From positions 18,461,582 through 18,525,581 of the forward strand of contig OZ022261.1 of NCBI GenBank assembly GCA_963978905.1: DNA of 64,000 bases. Reading direction: 5' to 3'. The stretch comes from Trichostrongylus colubriformis (Eukaryota; Nematoda; Chromadorea; Rhabditida; Trichostrongylidae). A model generated the notes under the pieces. The model worked only from the letters and a program-made list of their open reading frames with translations. It had not been told where the DNA came from and searched no databases. Made by a program: the position numbers and the translations under genes. Position 1 is the stretch's first letter, and every line of letters begins with the position of its first letter. Shown in pieces: positions 35,611 through 47,206 of the stretch.

Positions 35611-35970
35611 TTATTATATTATGTAACCCGCGGAGAGGGAGGGGGTGGGGGAGGGAGCTGTAGAATGGCCCCTTGAGCTGAGCTTATATAAGTGGTTCAA
35701 TGCCCTTAGGGTCAGGTCAGATTGCTGAGGGGAAGCCCACAGGGCGATTGAGATTTGAAATTGTGCCTCAGGTAACTGACCGAAGCTGATTGCTGTCAGT
35801 CAGCTCCGGTCACTAACCTGAGGCATAATTTCAAATCTTAATCCCCCTATGGGGTTCCCCTCAGCAATCTGACCTGACCCTGAGGGCATTGAACCACTTA
35901 TATAAGCTCAGCCAAGGAGCCATTCTACAGCCCCCCCCCCCTCTCCCCCGTGGGTTACATAATATAATAA
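35611..35970. repeat. 360-bp palindrome inside TTA/TAA microsatellites
   Basis: From ATGTAACCCGCGGAGAGGG to its inverse CCCTCTCCCCCGTGGGTTACAT, the two arms (about 165 bp each) match closely, including TTATATAAGTGGTTCAATGC and GGTCAGGTCAGATTGCTGAGG. The centre lies near 35790. The flanking microsatellites are also inverted (TTA on the left, TAA on the right). Confidence 0.9.
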
Positions 35971-36500
35971 TGTAATAATATAATAATATAATATAATAAT
36001 ATAATAATACAATAATACAATAATATAATAATATAATAATATAATAATATAATAATGTAATAATATGATAATGTAATAATATAGTAATATAATAATATAA
36101 TAATGTAATAATATAATAATACAATGATACAATAATACAATAATATAATCTTATAATATTATAGTATTATAGTATTATAATAACATTATATAATATAATA
36201 ATATAATAATATAATAATGTAATAATATAGTAATATAATAATCCAATAATATAGTAATATAATAATATAATAATATAATAATACAATAATACAATAATAT
36301 AATCTTATAATATTATAGTATTATAGTATTATAATAACATTATATAAAATAACATAATAATATAAAAAGAAAATGATAAAATAATATAATGATGTAATAC
36401 TATAATAGTATAATATATAATAGTATAATACTAGTATAATATATAATAATACAATAATAGTATAATAATATAATGATATCATAGAAATACAGTAATACCA
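35971..36500. repeat. TAA-rich microsatellite block with a duplicated unit
   Basis: TAATA repeats; a 60-base more complex unit (ATAATCTTATAATATTATAG...) occurs twice, about 157 bases apart, near 36147 and 36300. Confidence 0.85.
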
Positions 36501-38650
36501 TATTTCAATAATGTGAGAATTTCAATAATGTGAGAAAGAAGAAAGAACCAACAAGCACGCAGGGACAAATCTTCAGCCATATATAGCCATGTATGTATAT
36601 CAAGTAGGTGAACTGACATGTTAATAGGCCAGTTATCCCCTTTGTGATTGGTGGCACCATTGAGCTAGACATGTCATGCAACCATATTCGGCAATTAGTA
36701 TCACCTTGGAGACCAAAAATGAACTCTCAGTAAAACCACCTCCATCACAGTGCGTGCCCCACCCTCTCAACATAGCGATTAATTCCCAGAGCTAATTGTC
36801 GACCAGTGAACGCGTCGGTATTCATGGGAACACTGGCGCACTCTTTCGAAACCCATGCAAAACACATATCTGCTATTTTTTCATTGGGAATTCATTTTCT
36901 TGACTTTAGGACAACATTGGAATGTCCCGTAAAATCTGTGTAATGAAAGTTATCGTTTGGACACGAGTGGACGTCATGACCCCGAGCCAAGCCACTCGAA
37001 TGGGCGGAGGCACCGCGGAGCTATTTGCTCCCGCAGTAACCCAATTCGTGTGGCGTGGTGTCCCATTTGGAGTGTTATGATTCTCCGCCCAGTGGACACA
37101 ATCTTCTCCGCATATGTTTTTTTGTATTTGCTCACTGAAGGTCCCTTGTAGAGTTTCACGCACAAAAATCAAAGTGCTGCGGAGACAGATCCTCTTGAAT
37201 TTTCCACATATTCGGTAACGGGGCAGGGAATTCGGGAAAGTGAATAGGGCTGCGAGGGCACTATGGGCAGAGCCATAGCCACTGTGTGATCAGTGGAGCA
37301 TTGTGGAAAGCAAAGCGGTCGACAAGCGAAAAACTGCGGACTGCGTTACTTTCCACTATTCCACTTTCGATTATGAGGCTCAATTTTTAAGCTAGAACAA
37401 AGGTTTTTCGCTACTTTTTTTGTTTCTCTTCAGGAACAGAAAAATATAGTGACTTCAGAAGAACTAGAATCATGGAATCTCCGTGCACTATTCTTTCAAG
37501 GAAATGACATGCGACATTGCGCCGCATTTATTTCCAAGATTGCCGTTTGCGAAGATTCATTGATATAAAAAAAGCGCACGTGTAACTCTCGCGTCGCCCC
37601 TTCACCACACACATTTTGGTCTATATTGAACAGTTACCGTGGCAAAGATTATTTTACCCTTCTGTTTGCAGCTGCCTGGTGGAAGTGATCCATGGGATGG
37701 TTGGATTTATATGAGCTGGACTTTGTTATCCGACGTTCTACGTTCTCATATGTAACAGGGCAGGGTTCGACCGCAACAATAATACGCAATTCAGTACGCC
37801 CAAGACAACTATGTTGCCTCAGGAGCCAATTAGCCGACGTCTATTCCTATGGTGTGCTACTTCTGTATAGAGTACTCATTAGCACCTCTATCTCGCACTT
37901 GCATACTTCACACCTTTTCCGCATTTTCTCGCACTTGGGCGTGTTGAATGACATCGCGTAAGTGATTGCTCCGCCCAAGCCTCCTCTTCACAGGGGGTGC
38001 CAGTAAAAGTAAATTTGCTCACGGCTCACATCCGTTAAGTGTGCAAAGCATAGGGAAAAGAAATAGTTAAAAGTATTGGAAAATATTCTCGAAATGTTCC
38101 TCTAAAAGTGGGAAGAAGCTGTGGCTCACTACGTTCACCTTTACAAAACATGGAGCCTTCAGTTGGCGCAGCCGGGCTTCAGAGCACCTACGCCATCACG
38201 GTCCGCTTGAAACAGTGGAGCCACGTTCCGAGGTAGGTCTTTTGTGGGAAGCTTTCTAAGGATTGCCTCTTCGTTCGTGGAAATCACAGAGCCCTTGCTG
38301 TTTGGACAAGGCTGCTATGAACGGAAGTGTCATTCTTCATGCCTCAAATCTGCCTCCACAGGGGTTTCAGTGGTAATGGCACGTTTTGGTTTTTGGAAAC
38401 GAAGGATGGTGGGAGCCTGGAGAAAACGGAATACTTAAGGACACCGCCCAATATGAATCCCCTCGGGAACAAAGAGTGAACGAACCTTCTCGAGGTTGTG
38501 AACGAGAGTGACGAATCTCGGATATTGCCGTGTTGAGGTGACACATCATATGTCGCGGATTGCGACGGTGGCCGCCGGGGGCATCGCGCTCCCCGGCCCA
38601 TCCGCGTGCGGTTGCAAATGCGGCAGCGCTTCGCGCTCGGTTGGCTCCGC
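36501..38650. other. Long stretch without supported gene
   Basis: Several short frames exist (e.g. 36906-37172 minus, 37692-37961 plus). None has a domain, consistent splice sites or repeat partners that would let me name it. A GC-rich segment (38560-38650) directly precedes the hAT-like copy. Confidence 0.4.
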
Positions 38651-38658
38651 CCTCTGTG

Positions 38659-40175
38659 CAGGGTCAAGCGTCCAGTTGAGGGAAATTTTCAAAAAATACG
38701 ACCCCCCCCCCAAAAAAGGAGCCCCCAATACGACCCTCCCTTTCTACAAACTATTATATTATGGACACACATTGACTCATGTCCATCAATGGGCTGTGAT
38801 TGAATAAAAACTGAATCAGTAATAATGAAGGCACGAGAACTGGACAAGTCTAGAAATGATCCAGAAGGGGCTCTCGATCAAAAAAACAAAAACAAAAGAC
38901 TGTTACCTTTGAAGTTTCGTTTCAGGCGACGGGCGACCGCCCGTTTCGGGCGACGTGCGAAGCGGTCGCGTTGGAGCGCGTTATCTTACTATCACCCCAT
39001 ACTAAATTCCGACATTATCAAAACACTTCAAACTTTACCTAGAGCCCATCTTTCAAGCAGCTGTGACCTGTTTTCCCAATAACTTCCTTAGACCTATCTA
39101 TTGACTACTTGCTTTCCCTTATGGTTGCTTAGTTCTCGATATGGGTTTCCAGTTGAGGGTTAGTTGAGGGGAATTTCGGAGTGTTTCACTTCAAATGACC
39201 ATAACTTCCTTCAAACTTAACTACATGAGTTCGTTTGGGTGAAGCAGAGTCTGCGAGGTTTTTGCTTTCGAATGACTACCTGAGCTATGCCATACCTCTG
39301 AAAGGAAGCAAGTTATTTTGAGGGAAGCCAATTGAGGGCCAGTTGAGGGGAATTTCGGAGTGTTTTACTTCAAATGACCATAACTTTCTTCAAACTTAAC
39401 TATATGAGTTCGTTTGGGTGATGCAGAGTCTGCGAGGTTTTTGCTTTCGAATGACTACCTGAGATATGCCACACCTCTGAAACGAAGCAAGAAAAATTCA
39501 GAAAAGCTAGTTGAGGGGACCTTTTTTTCGTCGAATTTACGAGATCTTCCCCACGAATCTTCCCAAAAATCGATTCATTGTTACTGAAATTTTTCCAGTA
39601 TGCATCCTTCGCTCTCGGAGGCCTAGTGGGAAGGCGAGAAGCGTCGGTCAGCTTCTCTGTGGGATGCGCCATGCATGAGGATTTCATCCACATTCTCAAT
39701 ATACAAACGTTTCTCCGGCCCGCATAGTGGCCGCTAACACTAGATTACGTACTTGCGATCGTAGTGAGATACGAAATAAGTCCATATCATCTAATTTTTC
39801 GTTTTCATCCCATTGTTTCTGGACTGTCCATTCACGGTGGTACCCGTTTATAGATATCGCTTTCCACGGTTAATCGGTGAATTTCGGAGATGTCTCTGTA
39901 CGTGGTTTCGGTGTCAGCGGGCCAACAAAAGGGCTATTGGCGTTCACCGGTTTCGTTGCGGATCGCGCCATGCATAAGCTTCCATGATGATTAAGTTAAT
40001 CTAGTTTGGGTTCGAACCCAATTAGTCAGTTTTATCATTTTTCCCTTACACTTTAGACCCTCAGCCTGAGAAATTCTGTTCATCACTGCTAACCTCAACA
40101 ATTACGACCCCCCCCCTCCTAGCGGACCAAATACGACCCCCCTGTTGAGGATTCCTCAACGGAGGCTTGACCCTG
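38659..40175. mobile_element. hAT-like element with perfect 8-bp duplication, 1.52 kb
   Basis: It starts CAGGGTCAAGCGTCCAGTTG and ends CGGAGGCTTGACCCTG. The octamer CCTCTGTG stands directly before (38651-38658) and after (40176-40183). Short inverted ends beginning CAG and an 8-bp duplication are the hAT pattern. The inside holds direct repeats (GTTGAGGGGAATTTCGGAGTG twice) and C runs, but no transposase. Confidence 0.88.
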
Positions 40176-40183
40176 CCTCTGTG

Positions 40184-41077
40184 GCTGAGACCAGTATAAA
40201 AGGCTGGTCGCCGACTGCCAGTCGGTTTTCACCGGGCAACGCCGTGATGTTGCTCGGGGTCTGGGGGTGCGGTGCACCTTCAGCTCCCGAGTAGTGGGGC
40301 ACATGAGTTGGCCGGTATCCACCCCTGCTGTCCGACTGGGAGCAGCCATGTGGTTCGGGTCCCATCTCGGCACCGTCAGCCACATGGTCAAGAGGAAACG
40401 CCCGGATGGGGGTCTACTACGTATAGCCGACTGATGGAGTCGCCCCAACTGAGGCGACTCGGGAGGAAGATAGGAGGTATGATATTAGTACGTGACAATA
40501 AATGTATTGTGTATGTTATATTGTGTTATGTCTTAAGCATAGGATGTGTTCCTATAATGTGGTGTGCTATTCTATTGTTGTATTAACATCTGGCCCCTAG
40601 GTCCCCGGAGTATCCGCCGAGCCAGGAGCGGGTGTCCTGGTGAGGCGTAGTGGTCCGATGGGGCTCTGACCCAAAAGGTTGGAGCGACGGGAGTTTGAGA
40701 GCGGGTGTACCACCGATGACCGCACAAGATGAGTGTTCATCCGCGACATCATATTCACTCAGAATAAGCTCCCGATCCTGTTCGTGCATAAGGCTCCCAC
40801 GGAGTTTATTTATAGTATGGGGTGTGCTCTTAGATTTGGGGATGGAAATACCTTGTAAGAATTTGCTGGAGTTCGACTAATGTGGGGTTGAAAGTGAAAA
40901 ATTACTTTTTTTAGCACCCCTTGTACAGACAGATCAGAGCGAAATAGTAGGAATAAGTGGACTCGTAGAGGGTATAGCAATCATAAGGATAATATTAGTT
41001 GATATACCACTGAATGAGAGATGGGGAACACAACCTGCTCTGCAATGAAACCAGTCAAAGAGGAAATGAGTAAGTTG
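40184..41077. other. GC-rich promoter-like stretch, unassigned
   Basis: A TATAAAA (about 40195) precedes GC-rich text with strong inverted words (GAGTCGCCCCAACTGAGGCGACTC, about 40437-40460). This looks like the leader of a retroelement. The hAT-like copy landed just upstream of the TATA word. No coding region could be tied to it. Confidence 0.35.
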
Positions 41078-41318
41078 TGGGTAAAATGTATAAAAGGGTT
41101 CTTAGTTGAGTAAATTTGCAAAATGTTGGAATAATTTCTTTCTCTTTTTTATGCTAGTACGAGCTTTCACCAGTGGTGATGTCTTTATTGGTCTAAAATA
41201 TGGGTAAAATGAGTAAAAGGGATCTCAGTTGAATAAATTTGCAGAATAACTAAATAATTTTTTTTTCTTTTTTTATGCCAGTACGAGCTTACTAGTGGAA
41301 TCTTCAGTGGTCTAACGT
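41078..41318. repeat. Tandem duplication, unit 123 bp
   Basis: TGGGTAAAATG starts at 41078 and again at 41201. Both units hold AGTTGA(G/A)TAAATTTGCA and the word TATGC(T/C)AGTACGAGCTT. The copies have diverged by some 15 percent by eye. Confidence 0.75.
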
Positions 41319-41353
41319 TTCGATCTTCTCGCCTTCTTCAGAGGCCTGAAGGT
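41309..41353 (-). other. CTGAAGA...GAAACGTTAG motif
   Basis: The minus strand reads CTGAAGAAGGC then GATCGAAACGTTAGACC. Such words resemble hammerhead-like text at Penelope-type element ends, but helix II does not pair here. A Penelope-like RT remnant lies 2.4 kb away. Confidence 0.3.
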
Positions 41354-41679
41354 GACTCGAAGCCTTTTGAATCGTCAATCATGCATTTGAAACAAACGCT
41401 ACATGATGCCAAGGTCCTAAGAAGGGAGAACATGGGAGCTGATGGAGGACGTACCGATGACTTTTCTTACTGGGGCGCAAAGCACTCTTTTTGTGTCAGA
41501 AGTGTCAGAAGATCGTAACCGCCGGGCAATCCACGATACTTCAACGGTGAAGATGGCTTACCTGCTTCCACGATACATTTCACATAAAAGGATTGGTGTA
41601 TGTTGTAACTTGCTTGCGTATGATCCCGTGATAAGGAATCTTTATCAGTCTATTCTAGGCACTGTTATTAAGAGAAACC

Positions 41680-41799
41680 ATCTTTGTTGCAATCTTCTAC
41701 TGCAAAATGTGAGTCTGAAATCTTTGTTGCACTCTTCTACTGCAAAATGTGGGTCTGAAATCTTTGTTGCACTCTTCTACTGCGAAATGTGAGTCTGAA
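41680..41799. repeat. Tandem repeat, 3 copies of 40 bp
   Basis: ATCTTTGTTGCA(C)TCTTC starts at 41680, 41720 and 41760. Units differ at only a few positions. Confidence 0.93.
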
Positions 41800-41938
41800 A
41801 CAAACCGTGCCGACGTCTTCCACCAGAGCGAATTAGGTGGATCGAGGGTGGGTAGACGGAGTTCTTTAATGATATTGGATCCAGGGCCAAGTCCACTCTC
41901 TATCCGAAGAAACGACCGAGTTTTGCGTTTACTTACAA

Positions 41939-42956
41939 GGGAAGGACCCCAGGTCGAAGTGGCCATTCGGAATGAGATGCATCTGGTCCGATCTCTTTTC
42001 GGACGCCGACCTCGAATCTGCATTCCGAATTTGCAAAACGATTCTCTGAGCGGAGTTATGGAGGTTTTTTTGAATGATCGGTTCATCAGCATGGCCGTTG
42101 CTAAGTAGCCAACGGCCTCAGCGGCTCAGTGGTAGTGCTCCGGATCTGCAGGAGAGGGATCGAGGGTTTGCTGCCCGCCAGTGCGGGTTTTTTTGCATTT
42201 TGTGTTTCATTGTCAGTAAGTGCTTTTATTCCACTTCTGGATGTTTCCTTGGACTGGTACCTATCACACCCATCATTTACTCTGCCACTTTATTTATAAC
42301 TGCTAACATTACTCACAAGGGAAGGATACCAAGTCGAAGAGAATCCCGTACCACACGTATTAGGCGTTTTTGCGTGAAGAGATTATGATATTCGTGCACA
42401 GGGGGTCGAATTACCCCTCTGTGCAAATTTTCAGCCAAATCCATTTTTGGTCCAACTTCGGAAAATTGGGGGTGGCCAGGTTATAAAGTGGTAGATTTTG
42501 AATTTTCTTCTACAGCCAACCTGAACAAGATAGCCCACACATACCTTTTACACTTGCCCATCGCACTAAATGTTCGAAACAAGCGTCAATTAGGAGCATT
42601 TCCTAAACAAGGGTCAACGACTTCTCCTTCGTTCAATGGGCTGCCACCCTATAGCCCGTAAATTTTTCCGAAATTTGGTCAAATTCTCGAATCGGCTAAA
42701 AACTTGTCTTCTGGGGTAATTTGACTCCCTGAACACGAAAATCTTCCTGGTTTTGCGCAAGAAGGTCTGGCTCGCGTGCTATGGGCTTCCAAACCTACCA
42801 CAATAGTATTGTTTTTTCAAAAAAACCTCCATAACTCCGCTCAGAGAATCGTTTTGCAAATTTCGAATACAGATTCGAGATCAGCGTCCGAAAATACGTC
42901 GGATCATATGTATCCCATTCCGAATGGCCACTTCGACCTGTGGTCCTTCCCTTGTT
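41939..42956. mobile_element. Harbinger-like foldback element carrying a SINE-like insert
   Basis: CAAGGGAAGGACCCCAGG at the left and its inverse GGTCCTTCCCTTG at the right are flanked by TTA. The terminal arms (about 140 bp) share CAAAACGATTCTCTGAGCGG. The inside holds a tRNA-like module (42109-42191) with its tail to about 42310, and sequence inverse to 31400-31845. Confidence 0.85.
42109..42191 (+). repeat. tRNA-like SINE module, copy 3
   Basis: GGCCTCAGCGGCTCAGTGG (D-arm/A-box type), CCGGATCTGCAGG, GGGTTTGCTGCCCGCC at the T-arm position, and a T7 run at about 42185 before GCATTTTGTGTTTC. This is the clearest of the three copies. Confidence 0.62.
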
Positions 42957-43689
42957 AGGAGGGTAGTGGCGAACACAACACAACCAACCGCCGCTTCTGA
43001 CACTCGCACTGAAAATGTTGACCAGTTGGCAAGGGTCACTTTTTTATTAACCCTGAAAACCGGCAACACTCAGCTTTCCCATGGCACATCACATAGCATC
43101 AATGCAGTAACTTTCCGTAAAGTTGTGGGAGGTCTAGAGTGATTGAGAGATTTGCTACGACACACGACGCGACGCGATAAGGGCCTGCAAGCCATTTATA
43201 TCGCTGATCAGCGGTCATTACCCAATATACCATTCACATGCACACTTCATGAAGAATCTGAACCGGTGTTCGGAGCCGAGGTGAAGTTTATATTGACATC
43301 ATTTGCTATTTACGCTCAATAGATACTATAGACGGCTTCATGATTACGACCTGACTTACGAACAACGGCAGGGATTTGGACAAGTGCGCCAGTTAGTATC
43401 GAACGATGCAATAAGCGTCTTGGTGATAAAAGTGTGAAGTTCGTGGTTACACCGTTCACTAGCCGCCGTGAGGTGACCAAGCTTCAATAGCGAGATCCCT
43501 CCATATACCGTTGCGTCACCTTTGAAGACTTTATAACACATAGCAGACGTTTCAAACATGTATGAAAGACAGTGGGAACAACTGCTAGAGAAGACAGGAA
43601 GCTGAGGTCGAGACTCGAACTGGATAACCTCAGTTGTTCTGGCTTTTATAGCCTTATCAAGACCCACTAACCTGCTCTAAAGGACAAGT

Positions 43690-44720
43690 CCTCAATGTCA
43701 TCAGGAACCTACAAAATCCGACCTATAATGAGCTGTGTTGGTGGGCCACCTATCGTATATCTTGGTAACTCAACGCAATAGTGAGCTAATTATTGACCAA
43801 AATCCCCGCCCGCTTAATTAGACGAATCAGTTCCTGCAACGCTTGAACAATCCGACATTCGAAACGAAGTATGTGATGGGGTTATTTGACGTTACCTCGC
43901 TTTATACCAACGTCCAAAACGACTAAGCTCTGCAGGCCTTATCTGAAATGTTGGATGGGCATGTTAATGAGATTGTGACTTTTGGATTGGATGAAGCGCA
44001 CAAAATGACTCTGGTTGCGGACTGTCTGGGTTGTAAAATTTTCAAGTGGTCAGGGTCGTATTATTCTAAGATCAGAGGCTTAGCTATCGGCCGGCGACTA
44101 GCATCTGCTGCTATATAGCCGATTGCTCCAAGGCCGACACGATCCGAAACGGATTAGTGCTTCCAACTATTGAATGAGCAGTCGCAATACATTAGACTTA
44201 CACGGGAAGTACCGAAGTGACTAGCATTTTTCAATACGCAGTTCGAGTTGTCTAGTGGGAATGCCATTGTGAAGTGGACTGTAAGCCTAGCTGCAAAAGC
44301 GTTTTGCTTCATGCCATGTCATCTGATCCTGCTAATCTGAAACGTGCAGTCGTTAAGTGCATGATCACAACAGTAGCCGTAGGTGAACTGATGGAGAGGA
44401 ACGGCGGAAGTCGAGATGTTCAGACGCCCTTTGCAGCGATATGCGGTACCACTCTACCGCAGAACGTCACATTCTCCCCAACAACGACAAATGCCACGCC
44501 AAGGCGAATTACCACTACCCGTTCCGTTCATATCTAATGGGATTAGCGCTGCAATACATCGCAGAAAAGGTCGAGCACAACTGTAGGATGATGTCGTATT
44601 GGTAAATATCCGTAACGGCAACATTGGATGTCAAAATGTTCGCAAAAGACTATACTATGGGTGTTCGCAGTAGCACGTACAACAGGAAAGGTACCGGCTA
44701 TCCGCGTCAAGTAATAGCTA
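43690..44720 (+). pseudogene. Penelope-like element RT remnant, second family
   Basis: Broken frames read TYKIRPIMSCVGGPP (about 43700), FDVTSLYTNV (about 43890), IFKWSGSYYSKIRGLAIGRRLA (about 44037), then LLNEQSQYIRLTRE (about 44170), AFFNTQFELSSGNAIVKW (about 44225) and LPFISNGISAAIH-like text near 44500. These match the order of Penelope-like RT motifs. The segment with the catalytic YxDD is deleted between about 44120 and 44155. The GIY-YIG part is not recognisable. It differs strongly in sequence from the remnant at 7794-9805. Confidence 0.8.
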
Positions 44721-44952
44721 GGAATGCGTGGTATTATAACCATTACATTTGGCAAGCGTAAAAGCGAGGAGCATAACGGGAATGGCTTTGTTGGATCATT
44801 TTGGCCTACGAGACGGAAATCTCGTCATGAACGTGTTCAAATATTTTGGATTTCAACAATAAAACCACTAATAAGTAACCGAAAAGAGTGTCTCTCGATT
44901 AGCAATGACTTTTTGTTATTTGTATCACAGTGTGAGTTGAAGTGAGACCATT

Positions 44953-45384
44953 TTCATACTTTGCGCACCGACGCAGGCACCGGTAGCGACGGCGTCAAAA
45001 TCATGTGCCCGCCGCCAAAGACGGCGGCACTCTGATGACGCGCTTCGTTTGTCATACGCTCGACCACACTAATCACACTACGCTATGATATGAACTACAC
45101 TACGGTGTAGCCAAAACTCACGAGTTCAAAGGCGAATCTTGGCACAGTTCAACACAAGGGCTTGGTTCGAATTCGAATACGTGGGCCCTCGCCATGATCA
45201 TTATGCATAGTTTGGCAGTATGCCAATATTCGAATTCGAATTCGTGGCTCTCACCACGAATTCATACGGTGGCGTGATTGGGTTGAGCATTTAACAAACA
45301 GCGCATCACCAGAGTGCCACCATGGCCGGCGACGAGCACATGATTTTGACGCTACCAGTGCCGACGTCGGTGCGCAAAGTATGA
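44953..45384. mobile_element. Foldback MITE with 85-bp ends
   Basis: TTCATACTTTGCGCACCGACG at the left is inverted at the right (CGTCGGTGCGCAAAGTATGAA), and the match runs inward through TCAAAATCATGTGC for about 85 bp. The centre holds ATTCGAATTCGAATTCG words. The class is not determined. Confidence 0.75.
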
Positions 45385-46164
45385 AGCGTGACCTGCATGA
45401 CAGAACGTTCCGACGCATTTAGAACATCGAGTCAAGTGAGACTGATTCGCCCACAGTGACACATGTAATGAAGGCGTGAGCTTCTGCTCCACTGATGGAA
45501 TCTTTTTAACTCTGTTTTTTCCTAACGGATTCCCGGGCGATCTAGAAACGACACCGGAAATGCTAGAGGGCAAGAGGAGTTTGTTCGGATATTTGGCCAG
45601 TAAACAAGTTTCGAGCGGCCCTCAGGCAATTCCACGACTAGCCACGTATTGACATAAAAGGAAAAACAATCGAAACATCATGCCGAGATCTCAACAAGGG
45701 AGAACATGAAGCTCAATAACGAAATCGTCTTGTCACGAGAAACGCTCAGTTCCTACCACCTGCATTTAATTTTTTGACGCTTACTTGGGAGCGAAGCATC
45801 AAACGCGTCAAAAATTCGCGTAGTAATCATAGTGGTCACCACTGCTCTCTTACGAGCAAATTGAAATTGTATATTACCTTATTGCTTATTTCTTTATCTC
45901 CTACCATTATGAAATTGAATGGAGTCGCTCCATTTTTCATCGTGTAACACTCATTGTCGAGAAGAAGTTGGCAGAGCTGCCAACCGAGCGAGACCACGCT
46001 CAAACTCACGTGCGCGGGAGATGCGAAGTAGGTGCGGGTTGAAGGTCTTAAAGAGAATTCGGTACAAAAGCTTCTCTCCTCTACTCCTGTGCAGCATTTA
46101 CAGAGCTTGCCACGATCAACGCTGTCGTGGTGAGCCACACATCGCTCAGCTAGCATGAGCGTAG
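45385..46164. other. Stretch without supported gene
   Basis: Overlapping open frames occur on both strands at 45836-46171, but none has a domain or clear splice sites. Confidence 0.4.
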
Positions 46165-46829
46165 GATGCAAGGAAAAGCGTGGTTTCGAGAAGAGTCTTC
46201 AAAATACGACCCCATCTCCCTTCTTCATTTTCCGGTGATTCTATTGTTTTCTACACAGACAGTACGATCCACCAGAGTGGAACCTACGGGGTTGCCGCCT
46301 CACATTGCCTACTTGCACTATACTATGTCTCAGAAAGAAAGGAGTTATGTCGAAAGGAGGCCGAGTCGAGGAAAATTTTGCGTCAAAGCGGCGTGATCTT
46401 CCTACGATTCTAAGGAAATAGCGATCCGTTTTGTCTGAAATGCCTCCACTACACATCCTTCACTGTTAGATATCCAACGGGGTGACGATGGACGTTGGCC
46501 GTCTTCGTCGTAGTAGCCGCCATGCATGAAGTTTCCATCGACAATTCATAGGTTTAAAGGGTACCCTTTTCCGGTCTTGGGATCGCGAACTGTGAACTGG
46601 GCATCAGTATCGACCTCCTTCGAGATTTTGGGTGGAGATTAAATTGAAATAGTTTTGGATTTGAAACCACCGAGTCAGAATCATCACATCTTCCCTTTAC
46701 ACTTTGGACCCTCAGCCTGAGAAATTACACTGATCACGGCCTACTTCTCCGATTACGACCTTCCCCCTCTTACCGGACCGAATACGACCCCGCCCCCAGT
46801 CGAGAATTGCTCGATGGAGGTATGACCCC
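46165..46829. mobile_element. Decayed hAT-like copy
   Basis: Near the right end it shares TTTACACTTTGGACCCTCAGCCTGAG, ATTACGACC and TACGACCCC...GATGGAGGTATGACCCC with the copy at 38659-40175; near the left, GTTTCGAG...TTCAAAATACGACCCC. The ends are mutated and the flanking duplication is not convincing. Confidence 0.6.
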
Positions 46830-47206
46830 AGGATGTGCACACAGGCAGTCTCATACGTCACATCTGAATGGAACTGCCTAATGTTTCTCGGAATTTTAAT
46901 GCGTGTATAACGCGTGGATGTACTCTCGCTGTGCGTTTTCATCACGAGGATCTATAAACAAAAAATTGACTACCACAATTATATATTCAATCATTAAATC
47001 CCTCTAACATCAGTTTGCGTGTAACTGCTGTTCCAAATGTATACGACTACATTTAAATTTTTATAGAAGATATTATATAAATTTGGTGTAAAACGTTCAA
47101 CATTCTGCGTAGTAGGTTACTGGCTAAACATCACTGAATATTGTCCTGAATGAATTAACAGACATTCCCATCCGAATATAAACTTAAGATTTCAAGCTGT
47201 GTACAT
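46830..47206. other. 3' flank of rme-6, no gene seen
   Basis: A+T-rich sequence downstream of the rme-6 stop. No canonical AATAAA is visible on the minus strand within about 200 bases; variants such as TATAAA occur. Confidence 0.4.

Noticed and set aside
35230..36500. Ile/Leu/Tyr-rich open frames that look like membrane proteins
   Set aside because: They are translations of TTA/TAA microsatellites.
37692..37961. Plus-strand frame with ADVYSYGVLLL, reminiscent of a protein kinase
   Set aside because: No other kinase motif (HRD, DFG, APE) lies in any frame nearby and no splice sites fit; chance likeness.
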